From positions 86,001-150,000 of the forward strand of contig JAMPIV010022926.1 of NCBI GenBank assembly GCA_024509875.1: a DNA stretch of 64,000 bases, written 5' to 3'. The notes under the pieces are model-generated. The model ran no database searches, had not been told where the DNA came from, and was given only the letters and a program-made list of their open reading frames with translations. How positions within the stretch are numbered: position 1 is the first letter of the stretch; every line of letters begins with the position of its first letter. The position numbers and the translations under genes are program-made. Shown one piece after another: positions 49,240 to 61,728 of this stretch. This stretch comes from Oreohelix idahoensis. Lineage: Eukaryota > Mollusca > Gastropoda > Stylommatophora > Oreohelicidae.

Positions 49240-49600
49240 CCTGGGGATCTTAGAACAGGAACTTCCTTATAATGCTATCAACTGGTTTTCTTAATGTCAG
49301 TCGAATCCCAACGTCAGCGTTCTCTGTTCACGTCTCCTTCTGCTGTCTAGTTCTTTGCATCATTTCGACATTAGCCATCTTATCATAGCATTTCAATCTT
49401 TCTATTCTACGCAAGCATTCATTAATGAAAATCTGTATCTGCTTGATTGTCATTTTTATTGATTTTCATGTTCTATAGCTATACAATAGGACTTACTTAA
49501 TATGTAAGTTGGAGGTTCTTATTTTAATGTTGGACTTGATCTCTCGATTTCTATATATTTCTTCAAGCAATGGAAGCTCTTCTATGTTGTTCCCATAGGT
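49240..49600 (-). pseudogene. LINE RT C-terminal fragment
   Basis: Plus-strand landmarks gatcttagaacaggaacttc, gctatcaactggttttctta and gtcagcgttctc parallel the 30.47-30.57 kb LINE segment in order. On the minus strand this is the KPVDSI... region, heavily mutated. Confidence 0.65.
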
Positions 49601-49635
49601 CACTTATGAGAGACAGAAAGAATAGATTAACTGCT

Positions 49636-49850
49636 CCTTCATGCATGTCGTAACAGGTGACTAACATGAGGTTGTGTATGAGGTTGGCAACCTCATCATG
49701 AAAAACAAATAGCTACAGAAACCACTGACGTAAGAGCACGTGCATGCTTTGTGCAAGCTTTCTGCATGGGGGTCATCTGCAGTGGTGGTTTCATGCTCAG
49801 TAAGGAGCACAAAGGAAAGGTATGATGGTGACAGAAAGCTGCCCTTTACA
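49636..49850 (+). mobile_element. GAT-tailed hairpin SINE, copy 5 (most complete)
   Basis: Order: gcatgtcgtaacaggtgact, atgaggttgtgtatgaggttg with its partner caacctcatcatg, gctacagaaaccactgac, cacgtgcatgctttgtgc, gtggtggtttcatgctcagt and aaggagcacaaagg, then a weak gatggtgac tail. The 3' part 'atgctc...ggagc' resembles the LINE 3' ends near 30340 and 38230. Confidence 0.75.
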
Positions 49851-50164
49851 CACATACACATACAGTTAATATCCCATCTCAATATTGAGTATTTTCCTTT
49901 ATCAGGCAGCTATATAAAGGACGTGATTGCTCTTCAGAAAACGACAATATTGATCGATCTTTCTTGTTACCCAGTCAGACACTTCCCACCGCCTGGTTCC
50001 CGGGGGTGTCAGACAGTTCAGACAAGCTGTAAAAGTCTGTTTCTGAAACAGTCTGAAATCCCTGCACGTTCCGTCATGATCAACGTTATCCTGGTCTTTA
50101 GCTTTTACCAATATTCTGTCAATATTATTTGTCCTTATCTCTTCGTAAAAACAAGAAATTAATA

Positions 50165-50790
<626 letters not shown>

Positions 50791-51086
50791 ACTGAATGCC
50801 ACACGATCAATAATAATAATTATTAGTACGTCACGTCTTTCATATATCAATGTAATCTATGCTGAGATCGTCTTCTAACTAAACACCTGTGTATTAACAG
50901 CTGACATGAATTTTTTAATGTAGGGCTAAGTATCTCGACTTATGAAATCTATTCTGAGCCTGTTGCTTTTTGCTGACGTAGGAAGTAACATAAACCATTT
51001 GTTAGCCTAGCTGGGCTGAGTTACTTTTTTCAATATTAAACGGAGAGTTACATGAACATGCAGTTAACAGGCTTGGCATGACATTA

Positions 51087-51365
51087 TGTCATCATCATCA
51101 TCATCATCATCATAATCATCATCATCATAATCATCATCATCATAATCATCATCATCATCATCATCGTGATCATTATTTTCCTTTTCGCTCCCGATGAAGC
51201 ATGGAGTCACAACCGCAGCTGGCTCCTCGTGCAGGGCGCGTGCACGAAACATTCACCTGATCTTGCAGCAGTGGTTTCTGTATTGATATGGTTGATATGA
51301 TTAGGTTGCCTGCCTCACGCACAACCTCATATTAGACGCCTAGTACGACAAGACACACCTAGGAA
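51087..51365 (-). mobile_element. GAT-tailed hairpin SINE, copy 6
   Basis: The plus strand begins with (atc)n at 51087-51165, the tail on the other strand. Then come ccttttcgctcccgatgaagc, cttgcagcagtggtttctgt, gattaggttgcctgcctcac, gcacaacctcatattagacg and ctagtacgacaagaca. The longest simple-repeat tail of the family in this window. Confidence 0.78.
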
Positions 51366-51395
51366 CTACACTGGACTTTATTTTATAATACTTGC

Positions 51396-51870
51396 ATGAT
51401 TTATGCAGAACATGTTCTCACCTCTGCCTTACAACGAGTTCTCTCTATCTCTCATCAGGAGGCCCTCAACCCCCACCACAAAACCACTTCCGATAGATTC
51501 AAGTTAATCTTGACCTTTGAGCCCCACAGCACTGCGGTTAAAGAGATCCTCTTCCACCACTTACCTACTCTCCAAGCTGATTCCGTGACCCGGGAAGTGT
51601 TCAGTGAGGCACATCTGATGGCCTATAGATACGAAAAGAACGTGAAGGATCTTCTTGTTCACAGCCGTCTCACAACCGAGATGGAGGTCACTTGGCATAC
51701 AACCTTGTGGCCGAACACGATGCAAGACATGCCAATATGGCATCCAAAGGTGTCATTTCCTAAGGCCACGTTCACTATTATAGTGCGTTTCAAAAAGATC
51801 GGTCGACGATTGACTTCAAATATCTCCATATTCCTTGCACTGATAAACATGATTTTTTGCATGTGGTCTT
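51396..51870 (+). pseudogene. Penelope-like RT C-terminal region (partial)
   Basis: An open frame with RVLSISHQEALNP, KLILTFEPHSTAVKEILFHH and AHLMAYRYEKNVKDLLVHSR. The pattern LTF-P.....I......L......F....L.AYR..KN..DLLVHS is the segment that links RT to the GIY-YIG endonuclease in Penelope-like and related retroelements. No RT active site or GIY-YIG block is present. The frame stays open only because it runs into a 54-bp tandem repeat. Confidence 0.55.
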
Positions 51871-51877
51871 ATATTTT

Positions 51878-52255
51878 CATATCCACCCACCCTACCCCAC
51901 AAAATTCCCCTCAACTTCGTCCCCATATCCATCCACCCTACACCACATCTTACTGTATTTCCCCTCATCTTTGTCCCCATATCCACCCACCCTACCCCAC
52001 ATCTAACTGTAATTCCCCTCATCTTCGTCCCCATATCCACCCACCCTACCCCACATATAACTGTAATTCCCCTCATCTTTGTCCCCATATCCACCCACCC
52101 TACCCCACATCTAACTGTAATTCCCCTCATCTTCGTCCCCATATCCACCCACCCTACCCCACATCTAACTGTAATTCCCCTCATCTTCGTCCCCATATCC
52201 ACCCACCCTACACCACATCTTACTGTAATTCCCCTCATCTTCGTCAACCTGCCAG
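51878..52255. repeat. 54-bp minisatellite, seven copies
   Basis: Unit ccccatatccacccacccta + ccccacatctaactgtaatt + cccctcatcttcgt, at 51921 and every 54 bases after. The period keeps the frame open, so the 293-codon frame over 51396-52277 overstates any real protein. Confidence 0.95.
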
Positions 52256-52489
52256 TGATATATGCAGAAATGACTAAGGCCAAACTGTCCATGATGTCAA
52301 ACTGTCCAAAATCTTCTCTCTTTGTCGTTTTTTCTGCTATCTTACCTGTTTTCGCGATATACTCCAGCTTGTACTGCGCAGAATAGCACGATTAAAATGG
52401 CATGACAAGACCACCAATGTATTACTGATAAAAACAACGAGGTAAATGTAAAACAAAAAGGTAAGAAAGAAAAAACGCTTACGTTGGAA

Positions 52490-52740
52490 AGAACATATTC
52501 AGAAGAAAGCATCTTATAGCATGACTAGGCAGTCCTTGTTCTCGAATCCCCAAGATAAAATAAATAAGCAGAGATAAAAAAAACACACAGACAAGAGAAC
52601 AGGAGACAGACATAACAATAAAAATAGATATAACCAGTAGTAGGAAGGATGTCACAGGACAGGACGGCTTGACGTGAACAAGTTGTAGGCATATGCTTCA
52701 CAATGAGCAGAATGATAATGATGATGATGATAAATTACTA
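52490..52740 (+). pseudogene. LINE 3' fragment with GAT tail
   Basis: The sequence gcagtccttgttctcgaatc, acaagagaacaggagacaga, ggcatatgcttcacaatgag follows the order of the LINE C-terminus/3' end at 38.0-38.3 kb. It ends in gataatgatgatgatgata. It documents the LINE tail type. Confidence 0.65.
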
Positions 52741-52817
52741 GACTATAACTCTGACAGCTAAAACCATAACATAAATTCCTCGTTGAAAGAACGTGTCCAA
52801 CGTTCAATAGTCTAAAT

Positions 52818-53174
52818 CAGAGGTTCTTAACTTTTCTTGTGCCACGGGCCCCATTGATTACCCGGTGAAGGCTACGGGCCCCTTTGATTGTTCTGTGAAG
52901 GTTAGGGATCCTTTCTTAGAAAAAAATGTACATAGACGCGTAATTAACACATTTCCAAACAATTAATACATTTTATTACAAAGATAAATACTTAAGCTTA
53001 CATAGACTTACTTAAATTTTTAAAAAAATTAATAAAATGCAAACATCTATAATATTTTCCGAGTAAAAATCTAGATGAAAATAAAATTCGAATGTGTAGG
53101 CTATGTACACGGACACCACAGTATTCGTCCATAGACTACCAAGTGGTCAGTGGACCACAAGTTAAGAAATCCTT
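52818..53174 (+). mobile_element. hAT-type MITE with 8-bp target duplication
   Basis: gtctaaat lies at 52810-52817 and 53175-53182. The ends are CAGAGGTTCTTAACTTTTC and the reverse complement of AAGGATTTCTTAACTTGTGG. The inside is AT-rich and non-coding. An 8-bp duplication with CAG(A/G)GTTC-type ends is typical of hAT non-autonomous elements. Confidence 0.8.
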
Positions 53175-53182
53175 GTCTAAAT

Positions 53183-53655
53183 ATATATATATTTTTTAAA
53201 GACTGACTATGGGATCGGTTGGGGAGGGGGGCATAAATGTAATTTACTATTCTTTCAGCTGAGTATAAATATACTTCGGTTAGTGAAATCTCGAAGATCT
53301 TAAGAACTTACAGAACCTGAAATTCCTGAAGGCTGGAAATGCGATAATGGGCTGGTACTCAACAAGTGAACACTGGAATGCAATCGCGATATCAGAGAGG
53401 CGGAGATTAAATGAGAGAGCGGTGAAACAATACTTTGTTCTTACTGAAACTTTCTACTGTATCAGTACACCTGAGTTTGTTTTTTTTCTACAAAGATGAA
53501 TACACACAGATGGTTACATTGTCTGATGCGGCTGTTATCAGTCGTCCAAGTGGCAGATTAGAGAGAAGATCAGATCATGCAACATTAGCAAAACGAACGA
53601 ACATGATTGCTCTAAGCCTTCTCCTTTTTCGTACTCTTTCATGCGTTAGCTAGGG
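53183..53655. other. No recognised feature
   Basis: A short frame at 53435-53653 has no family signature; I do not call it. Confidence 0.4.
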
Positions 53656-53659
53656 TGGT

Positions 53660-53825
53660 TTTAAAGAGAGCAATGATCGGCCTGAGGGTGTTGGAATCTC
53701 CATAGAGTTGATTCAGGAATTGTACTGGTGACGGCTATTTGTGCCTTCTTTGTTTTTCATACGACGGGCACTTTTGCAGGAGGTACTCAACTGCAGTCTG
53801 TTTGACGTTTGTGGTACTGTTGGAA
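53660..53825 (-). pseudogene. LINE tail fragment, third copy
   Basis: Minus strand: TAVEYLLQKCPSYEKQRRHK, PSPVQFLNQLYGDSNTLRP. It matches TAEHLLQRCPTYAEQSKRIW and the VEKLYGDSN segment at 2230-2330. One stop interrupts it. Confidence 0.75.
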
Positions 53826-54399
53826 ATAAATAGAGTGAGAGTGGAAACAATCTTTAAAACGTGAGAATAGAGGAAGCAGTATTGTCACGAGTGTGGGAGT
53901 AGATTATGTCTGAGTTTAGACAGAGTATGAATGAGTTGTGTGAAAGTAGATATTAATAGAGCCACTAATGCAAAATTGGGAGTGAGGTATGACTTCTGAA
54001 GAGAAGAGATATGTAATTAGGTATCTAATGTCTTCTTCCAACCACACTCGAGACAATGTTTAGAATATCATGCGCCTCATCCGTCCTCTCCGCTAAATAG
54101 ATTACTCTTTTACAGTAAGGACTACACACGTAAACATCAAGTTACAGGTAGAATTAGAAAAAAGTGAATTCTGATCGTTTGAAACATATAAATATATTTA
54201 TTAAACAAATCTATAAACCATAAAACCTCACTAGCTTTGATGGGCTAGTGATCTCATATCACAGCAACACAATAAAGAACACAGACGAATCGTATCAATT
54301 CCCAACCACCAATTGTACATACACGTACAAAAAGGAAAAATCTTGCTAACAGTGGTGTCGTAGATTTTATTGAGATAGGTTGAAGATGTTTAAGGTCCC

Positions 54400-56400
54400 G
54401 TCTGAGCAGAGGTGATAATGGTAAACTATGTGTGAATAAGGGGTAAGAAATAGCTTTATTTTTCACAAGGGGGTGAGAGTGTAAGAGAAAGGACAGTCTC
54501 TGGATTGAGTAATTGCTCTAACCCCAGCCTATCTCACGACAATATTTAACTAGACTCCCTTTCTCTCCTGGTACATATATATACGAGTTACACTCCACTT
54601 ACATATACACAATTCTGTGACATAATACGTACAGACGTGAACCAAGCTATGGATAACATATACTGGGCAGGGGTTTGACCAACACGATAACTTACGGTTT
54701 TATTATGTTTATTATCTATTAAAAAATCACATCAATATTATCTATCAGAACGTATAGTTTACAGACATAAAAAATGCAAGAAAATTTATTAACCCCATAG
54801 GCTCTCCTCTATTGCAAAGGAATCCAAAAGTAGATCCTGACAGAGGTAATTAACCCAAAAGATTACAGTTAATGATAATATATATAGGCATAGACGATAA
54901 AGTAAAAGAACCAAGTCTCTAGTTAATCTATCCTGAAACAAAGAAGACAAGAAAATGATATAACAGTATTTGCGAACCCGAAATGACTGAAGTGAGTATA
55001 ATGATTATACAAAATATGAAATATTCATTTCTCTTTCTTACAGTCTGTCAGCCTGTGGCCACAAGCAATCCGCAATCACACTTACCTACTACTCTTTAAC
55101 ACATCTGTGTATCTTTGACATATTTCAGTTTGGTGCTATCCAAGGGACCCCAGTTCCTCCAAGAATGATTAATTTTTCCTAATGGGGAACGTCCGCTTAA
55201 ATAATGCTAATATTATGTGTCAAAAAGTTCACGTCAGGTAGTGCAGGTAAATATATATTGCGATCGAAATGTTCACCATGGGCAGCACACAGATGTCCGA
55301 TATTTAAGGAAAATGTCTGGTGGGTACACTGTTAGAAAACCAATAAGGATAAGCAAATGATCTCCTATCTGTTTTTATCTCTCACTCTGGGGTTGGGTGT
55401 CGGTTATGGACCCAAGTATTCTTTTTTCTGGATAAATCCACTTGAGAAAAGAAAAAAAAAACTACGATAGTCAATATTCTGGAAACAATGTTTATATATA
55501 TAGATATTTGGCCACCACAGGCGGATCAGATTTGCTGTGAACAATCTGGGTACTTTCTTGTCCAATTCTGATGTTTTATTCTTTAAATGTTTATATGTGG
55601 GGACTCTCTCTCTCTCTCTCTCTGTAAGAAGACGAGAGAACCGCACAGGTCCAAATTTAAGACCCAATAATATTTTAAGAATGTTTTCTGGAGCTATTCA
55701 GACCGCTAGATCACAGGGTTGATCGCCTAGATGTAGAAAAAAACAAACATTTTAACAATGATATCATTATTATATTCTACACTCGTTAGGTAAGACCTCT
55801 GGATCACTCCGGTATTAAATTATATTTAAAACTCACAAAACTTTAGTAATTCCCAAAATTACGCATGATGAATAAAAGTATATTTATCTCTAATTATCAG
55901 TCGCCTAGTGTATATTAATTAATTTAAAGCGTCTCTTACTGGGGGAATAGCAAGAAATTAAATTTACTTATTACAGCTGGAACTATTTAATATGCTTATT
56001 TAATAAACACAGAAATCCCAGTGAAAACATTAACACGTTAAGGCACTCAAAATTCTAATATATATATATGATTACCGCCACACAAGGAAAATGACACTCT
56101 CCGTGAATCTCAGAAATTCTTTCTATATAAAACTCCAAGATTCGCGCTAGCAGATATCACCAATTCCTGGGGCAGACTGATGATGAATTTTCTAAAACTC
56201 CGCTAATATACTGAATCGGCCCATGTCCCCATGACTGGCAAACGCACCTGCGAATTCTTCGTCCATTCTATTATCAGGTGTTAAACAGAGGGTGCTGATC
56301 TCGGCTCTTGACATTGTAACCTGATCTCCGGTGGTCTGCCTCTCTGTGGGAATGTCAGTAAGAGATACCGCCGCGAGAGAAGACAACAAAAGGGCGAATG
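54400..56400. repeat. Diverged long repeat, copy B (partner at 34.7-37.4 kb)
   Basis: See the partner entry. Landmarks here: ccagcctatctcacgacaat, acacaattctgtgacataat, gtggccacaagcaatccgca, ccccagttcctccaagaatg and cagagggtgctgatct. A (CT)n run lies at 55604-55624. No coding signature recognised. 53830-54400 and 56400-56940 hold nothing I can name. Confidence 0.55.
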
Positions 56401-56959
56401 TCCAGATAACTTATGGCATACCAAACCAGCAGTCGTGGGAATGACTCGAGTTGTTTAGATGTAATTAAAGAGAGGTTTAGTTGTAATTAAATGTAATTAA
56501 AGAGAGGCTCGATTTTCATACGTCACAAATGGCAACCCCTGGTCATCTTGTTCGAAGACGGCTGCTACTGTTTTGTTAAATTACTTACACCTGAGGGATA
56601 CACCTCCTAGGCTGTAGAAATCACTAACTAATGGTACTCAATTACACTAATAAAATAATATCTTACAATACTCCACAAACGTAAGGGAAAATTATATACC
56701 GTCACTGTAGCGAATATCTTTAGGCTGTGGAAAGAAAAACCCTTTCCCAAAGTCAGCGAGTGGTATTGTTGCAAATTAAGGCTCTTAATGTAAACCACTC
56801 AGCCCAATTGGTGAATTACTAGTGCCCTAGGCGTGTGGTTGTAATAACAGTTGAGGCGTTACGAAGGTAAGTCACTATTGAGAGACTCCAGCTGATCGAA
56901 CTAACTTTGACTTGTGTAAGGAAAACGAATGCCCACGGGAGTAGTATACAATGGCGGAA

Positions 56960-57130
56960 ACGAGGCGGTTTCAGGCGGCGGCGCATGACTTTTATATAGC
57001 AAAAAACTCGATCGATTTCAGGCGGCGGCGTTTCAGGCGGCGGCGCATGACTTTTTATATAGCGATATATTTTAGCGGCGGGGCTTCCTCTGACGATCAG
57101 ACGTATGACTTTTTATATAGCAATAAATTT
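56960..57130. repeat. GGCGGCG-rich short tandem units
   Basis: Three to four imperfect copies of ttcaggcggcggcgcatgac + tttttatatagc, an abrupt GC-rich island in AT-rich surroundings. Confidence 0.8.
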
Positions 57131-57146
57131 GTTCGGCAACGGCGGG

Positions 57147-57560
57147 TGTGTTTGTTTATACATGTATACATACAATATATATAAAAAATATAAAAAATCG
57201 ATAATGACGGAAAATTTAAAAAATCGATAATGGTAGGTTAGTAGGTTACTAAGAGGTTTTTTGAAGTGCCTTTTTTCGTGTTGGCGTGGGTGACGATGTA
57301 TGTTGTAGGGGTAGCTGGCGGGGTGGGTTAGGGTGGATTTTTGTGTGAAGTATTGTGTTGGTAGTGTATTGGTGTGTTTGTTTATACATGTATACATACA
57401 ATATATGTATAAAAAATATAAAAAATCGATAATGTTGGGTTACTAAGAGGTTTTTTGAAGTGCCTTTTTGTGTTGGCGTGGGTGACGATGTAGCTGGCGG
57501 GTTGGGTTAGGGTGGATTTTGTGTGTGATGTATTGTACCGGTAGAGTGTTTGGTTGTAGG
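57147..57560. repeat. ~220-bp tandem duplication
   Basis: gtgtttgtttatacatgtat at 57148 and 57376 starts two copies. Each continues through aaaaatcgataatg, gttactaagaggttttttga, gcgtgggtgacgatg and gggttagggtgga. The second copy is shorter by internal deletions. Two ATG-free stretches follow to 57970, including degenerate ttagacgatatatttagaca repeats at 57780-57880. Confidence 0.85.
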
Positions 57561-57976
57561 TGTCTTAATTGTGTGTTGTAGTTTGAGGGGCTGTTGAATC
57601 GTGGGGTGTGTTGGGGTATGGGTTTTTGTGTGCGTGTATTTTAATTGTTGTATATACAATATATATATGGGAGTGAAGTTTTAGAGACCTATACTAGGTC
57701 TACCATCGAAAGTGCGTCACGGTATTGTTGTGTGTTGTTTATTTTACATATAGACATATTTTACAACAGTTATACGAACAGTTAGACGATAGACTTAGAT
57801 AACAAGAAGACGATATATTTAGACATATATTTTACAACAGATATACGAACAATTAGACGATATATTTAGACAAACAATTAGACAACAGACGATATAGGTA
57901 ACAAAAGAAGAATTTTAGTTAATATAGTTTTTATTTTATATTCAATAGTGTTTTTGTAGTATCAAACGTAAAGGTA

Positions 57977-60185
57977 ATATATAAATAACACATAAGGAAG
58001 GGAAACCCGAGGCCTGTAAACAGTAAATTAATATTAGTAAATTAATATTAGACAAACATAAAGGTATGTTTTCAGGCACTCGTAAGAAATAAAGAAGTAG
58101 AACACTTGGACAACAGAAAAACAACAGACGTGAGTGGCTTACCCAGGGTTCGAACCCCGTACCTTCCGTACGACAACTCCGCCTAGCTATCAAGCGAATC
58201 ACACTGACCCCACGGCCAGCTAGGCATCCCCAAAAAAGATGCTTTACTGGCTATTTATCAGTAAGAAACACAAGATAACACCGGAAGTATACAGCCCCCT
58301 AATGACGCAATCACTTCTGTTGTTCACCTATTAACAGTATGTGTCAGTCCAAACAAGACAAAGACCTTGATACTGGGTCCAGTAAATAGTAGAAGACTAA
58401 AGGACAATAGTATAGAACAGTGGGTAGGTTTCTGGTATTGTATGAACATAAATAACACATAAGGAAGAGAAACCCGAGGCCTGTAAACAGTAAATTAATA
58501 TTAGTAAATTAATATTAGACAAACATAAAGGTATGTTTTCAGGCACTCGTAAGAAATAAAGAAGTAGAACACTTGGACAACAGAAAAACAACAGACGTGA
58601 GTGGCTTACCCAGGGTTCGAACCCCGTACCTTCCGTACGACAACTCCGCCTAGCTATCAAGCGAATCACACTGACCCCACGGCCAGCTAGGCATCCCCAA
58701 AAAAGATGCTTTACTGGCTATTTATCAGTAAGAAACACAAGATAACACCGGAAGTATACAGCCCCCTAATGACGCAATCACTTCTGTTGTTCTCCTATTA
58801 ACAGTATGTGTCAGTCCAAACAAGACAAAGACCTTGATACTGGGTCCAGTAAATAGTAGAAGACTAAAGGACAATAGTATAGAACAGTGGGTAGGTTTCT
58901 GGTATTGTATGAACATAAATAACACATAAGGAAGGGAAACCCGAGGCCTGTAAACAGTAAATTAATATTAGTAAATTAATATTAGACAAACATAAAGGTA
59001 TGTTTTCAGGCACTCGTAAGAAATAAAGAAGTAGAACACTTGGACAACAGAAAAACAACAGACGTGAGTGGCTTACCCAGGGTTCGAACCCCGTACCTTC
59101 CGTACGACAACTCCGCCTAGCTATCAAGCGAATCACACTGACCCCACGGCCAGCTAGGCATCCCTAAAAAAAGATGCTTTACTGGCTATTTATCAGTAAG
59201 AAACACAAGATAACACCGGAAGTATACAGCCCCCTAATGACGCAATCACTTCTGTTGTTCACCTATTAACAGTATGTGTCAGTCCAAACAAGACAAAGAC
59301 CTTGATACTGGGTCCAGTAAATAGTAGAAGACTAAAGGACAATAGTATAGAACAGTGGGTAGGTTTCTGGTATTGTATGAACATAAATAACACATAAGGA
59401 AGGGAAACCCGAGGCCTGTAAACAGTAAATTAATATTAGTAAATTAATATTAGACAAACATAAAGGTATGTTTTCAGGCACTCGTAAGAAATAAAGAAGT
59501 AGAACACTTGGACAACAGAAAAAAACAACAGACGTGAGTGGCTTACCCAGGGTTCGAACCCCGTACCTTCCGTACGACAACTCCGCCTAGCTATCAAGCG
59601 AATCACACTGACCCCACGGCCAGCTAGGCATCCCCAAAAAAGATGCTTTACTGGCTATTTATCAGTAAGAAACACAAGATAACACCGGAAGTATACAGCC
59701 CCCTAATGACGCAATCACTTCTGTTGTTCTCCTATTAACAGTATGTGTCAGTCCAAACAAGACAAAGACCTTGATACTGGGTCCAGTAAATAGTAGAAGA
59801 CTAAAGGACAATAGTATAGAACAGTGGGTAGGTTTCTGGTATTGTATGAACATAAATAACACATAAGGAAGGGAAACCCGAGGCCTGTAAACAGTAAATT
59901 AATATTAGTAAATTAATATTAGACAAACATAAAGGTATGTTTTCAGGCACTCGTAAGAAATAAAGAAGTATAACACTTGGACAACAGAAAAACAACAGAC
60001 GTGAGTGGCTTACCCAGGGTTCGAACCCCGTACCTTCCGTACGACAACTCCGCCTAGCTATCAAGCGAATCACACTGACCCCACGGCCAGCTAGGCATCC
60101 CCCAAAAAGATGCTTTACTGGCTATTTATCAGTAAGAAACACAAGATAACACCGGAAGTATACAGCCCCCTAATGACGCAATCAC
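57977..60185. repeat. 467-bp tandem array, 4.7 copies
   Basis: Landmark aaataacacataagga lies at 57983, 58450, 58917, 59385 and 59854 (intervals 467, 467, 468, 469). Copies are almost identical; differences are mainly A-run lengths and single substitutions. Each unit carries, on the minus strand, a tRNA-like head. Short frames with GTGFEPWVSHSR-like words are translations of that tRNA-like region and are not genes. Confidence 0.96.
58134..58230 (-). other. tRNA-like pol III promoter unit (repeated in each 467-bp copy)
   Basis: On the minus strand: gcctagctggccgtggggtc (A box TGGCCGTGGGG near 58208-58217), then ggtacggggttcgaaccctg (B box GGTTCGAACCC near 58146-58156). Box spacing suits a type 2 pol III promoter. 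The same segment recurs near 58602, 59070, 59538 and 60007, and twice in inverted form (60186 partial, 60580-60676 complete). It does not fold as a standard tRNA to my eye, so I call it tRNA-like and SINE-type. Confidence 0.7.
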
Positions 60186-60786
60186 GGGGTTCGAACCCTG
60201 GGTAAGCCACTCACGTCTGTTGTTTTTCTGTTGTCCAAGTGTTCTACTTCTTTATTTCTTACGAGTGCCTGAAAACATACCTTTATGTTTGTCTAATATT
60301 AATTTACTAATATTAATTTACTGTTTACAGGCCTCGGGTTTCCCTTCCTTATGTGTTATTTATGTTCATACAATACCAGAAACCTACCCACTGTTCTATA
60401 CTATTGTCCTTTAGTCTTCTACTATTTACTGGACCCAGTATCAAGGTCTTTGTCTTGTTTGGACTGACACATACTGTTAATAGGAGAACAACAGAAGTGA
60501 TTGCGTCATTAGGGGGCTGTATAATTCCGGTGTTATCTTGTGTTTCTTACTGATAAATAGCCAGTAAAGCATCTTTTTTGGGGATGCCTAGCTGGCCGTG
60601 GGGTCAGTGTGATTCGCTTGATAGCTAGGCGGAGTTGTCGTACGGAAGGTACGGGGTTCGAACCCTGGGTAAGCCACTCACGTCTGTTGTTTTTCTGTTG
60701 TCCAAGTGTTCTACTTCTTTATTTCTTACGAGTGCCTGAAAACATACCTTTATGTTTGTCTAATATTAATTTACTAATATTAATTT
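60186..60786. repeat. Inverted 1.3 copies of the 467-bp unit
   Basis: Immediately after gcaatcac at 60185 the array continues as its own reverse complement, starting ggggttcgaaccctggg, through a full unit and a second partial one. The junction has no spacer and falls at different unit positions on the two sides, so it is not a simple mirror. The outer borders of both arms carry ggtaatata (57973 and 60788). Confidence 0.93.
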
Positions 60787-60789
60787 ATG

Positions 60790-61060
60790 GTAATATATAG
60801 TATTTTTTAACATAATACATTGTGCAGTAATTTTTTATGAAATCATATATGGGTATTATATTGGTAATTTTTTATCAAATCACAAATGAATGTACAATTG
60901 AAAAATAACATATATATAGGAAGGATGTATGTTCAAAATATACAATATTTACAATAAAAATATCACAGCTGCAGGCCAGACCTTGAGGGGAGTCGTCACA
61001 TTGTCGTAAGAAATAGAGAGATTATGTATATACCTGTAGGTATCTGTGTGTACAGATAGT
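60790..61060. other. AT-rich spacer
   Basis: No recognised feature; repeated ttttttat(g/c)aaatca words at 60826-60880. Confidence 0.4.
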
Positions 61061-61267
61061 TTAAATGTTGAGGGGTGATGTGGTGACGTTGTCGGGGTGT
61101 ACCTGTCGTTTTATGTAAAAGTAAGACAGGGCGTTGCGGTGTTGTTCGTATGTGTAGATGGAGGATTTGTGTGCTCTGAACCCGATATTTTTCCCACCCT
61201 GTGCTTGTTGCGTATTGAGGACTTCTAAGAAAGTGTGTTTGTCTATTTTGTTGTGGTGTTTGTTCAA
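61061..61267 (-). pseudogene. C-terminal piece of a DNA-polymerase-B-element-like protein
   Basis: The frame reads KIDKHTFLEVLNTQQAQGGK, IGFRAHKSSIYTYEQHRNAL and SYFYIKRQVHPDNVTTSPL before its stop. The pattern (RS/RAHK..IYT.EQ...ALS.F..KR....D...T.P) resembles the extreme C-terminus of long zinc-finger/DNA polymerase B proteins encoded by mobile elements in many invertebrates. That match is from memory of the family pattern and is moderate. It follows the 61264-61728 frame by one frameshift, with none of the polymerase motifs between them. Confidence 0.45.
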
Positions 61268-61728
61268 GCGATTGAGTGGTCTTGAATATGATATAGATAG
61301 AAGGATGTGGCCGGGATTGCTTCAACATAATATTTTGTATTGGGTCTGTTTAATTGTGCGTTTGTGATAATGTCGGTGTCTTGTAAGTTTGAGACAAAAG
61401 ATTTGAAATCTGTAAGATTTTTGACTAGGTGGGGTTGATCTAAGACGACCGCGTTATTATGTGAGGCATGAAATAAGCGTAATTGGTTTGTTTCTCTGTC
61501 TCTCAAAACTACGTGGTGACTGAAGTTAATCTTGAAACGTTTTGTCTGTTGTGTAAAGACAGGAAGCAAAAGACTTTCCCATTCAATTCTTTGGCTATTA
61601 TGGAAAAAAGTGAATGTGGACAAATATTTGTGGTTGTTTGTATGTGTCTTGATCGCACTCCAATTCTGTGTATATATTTCTTTAATGTCAGCTGGTAAGT
61701 CACCTAAACTGTCTTGGTCAGAGGACAA
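61264..61728 (-). pseudogene. Conserved domain downstream of C2H2 fingers
   Basis: Contains LPADIKEIYTQNWSAIKTH, KRFKINFSHHVVLRDRETNQ, LDQPHLVKNLTDFKSFVSNL and NRPNTKYYVEAIPATSFYLY. The order (FKIN-S....LR....G..R..H, then a DF..F block, then RPN..W/Y...... TF) matches a domain that follows C2H2 fingers in the same element proteins. Its frame is offset from the finger frame by one base within a run of eight T (plus strand near 61734-61741), so the two were probably one protein. It stops at 61264. Confidence 0.55.

Noticed and set aside
57942..60800. Repeated 82-90 codon frames beginning MIRLIARRSCRTEGTG
   Set aside because: They translate the tRNA-like promoter and flank of the 467-bp repeat; TGFEPW-type words come from the B box.
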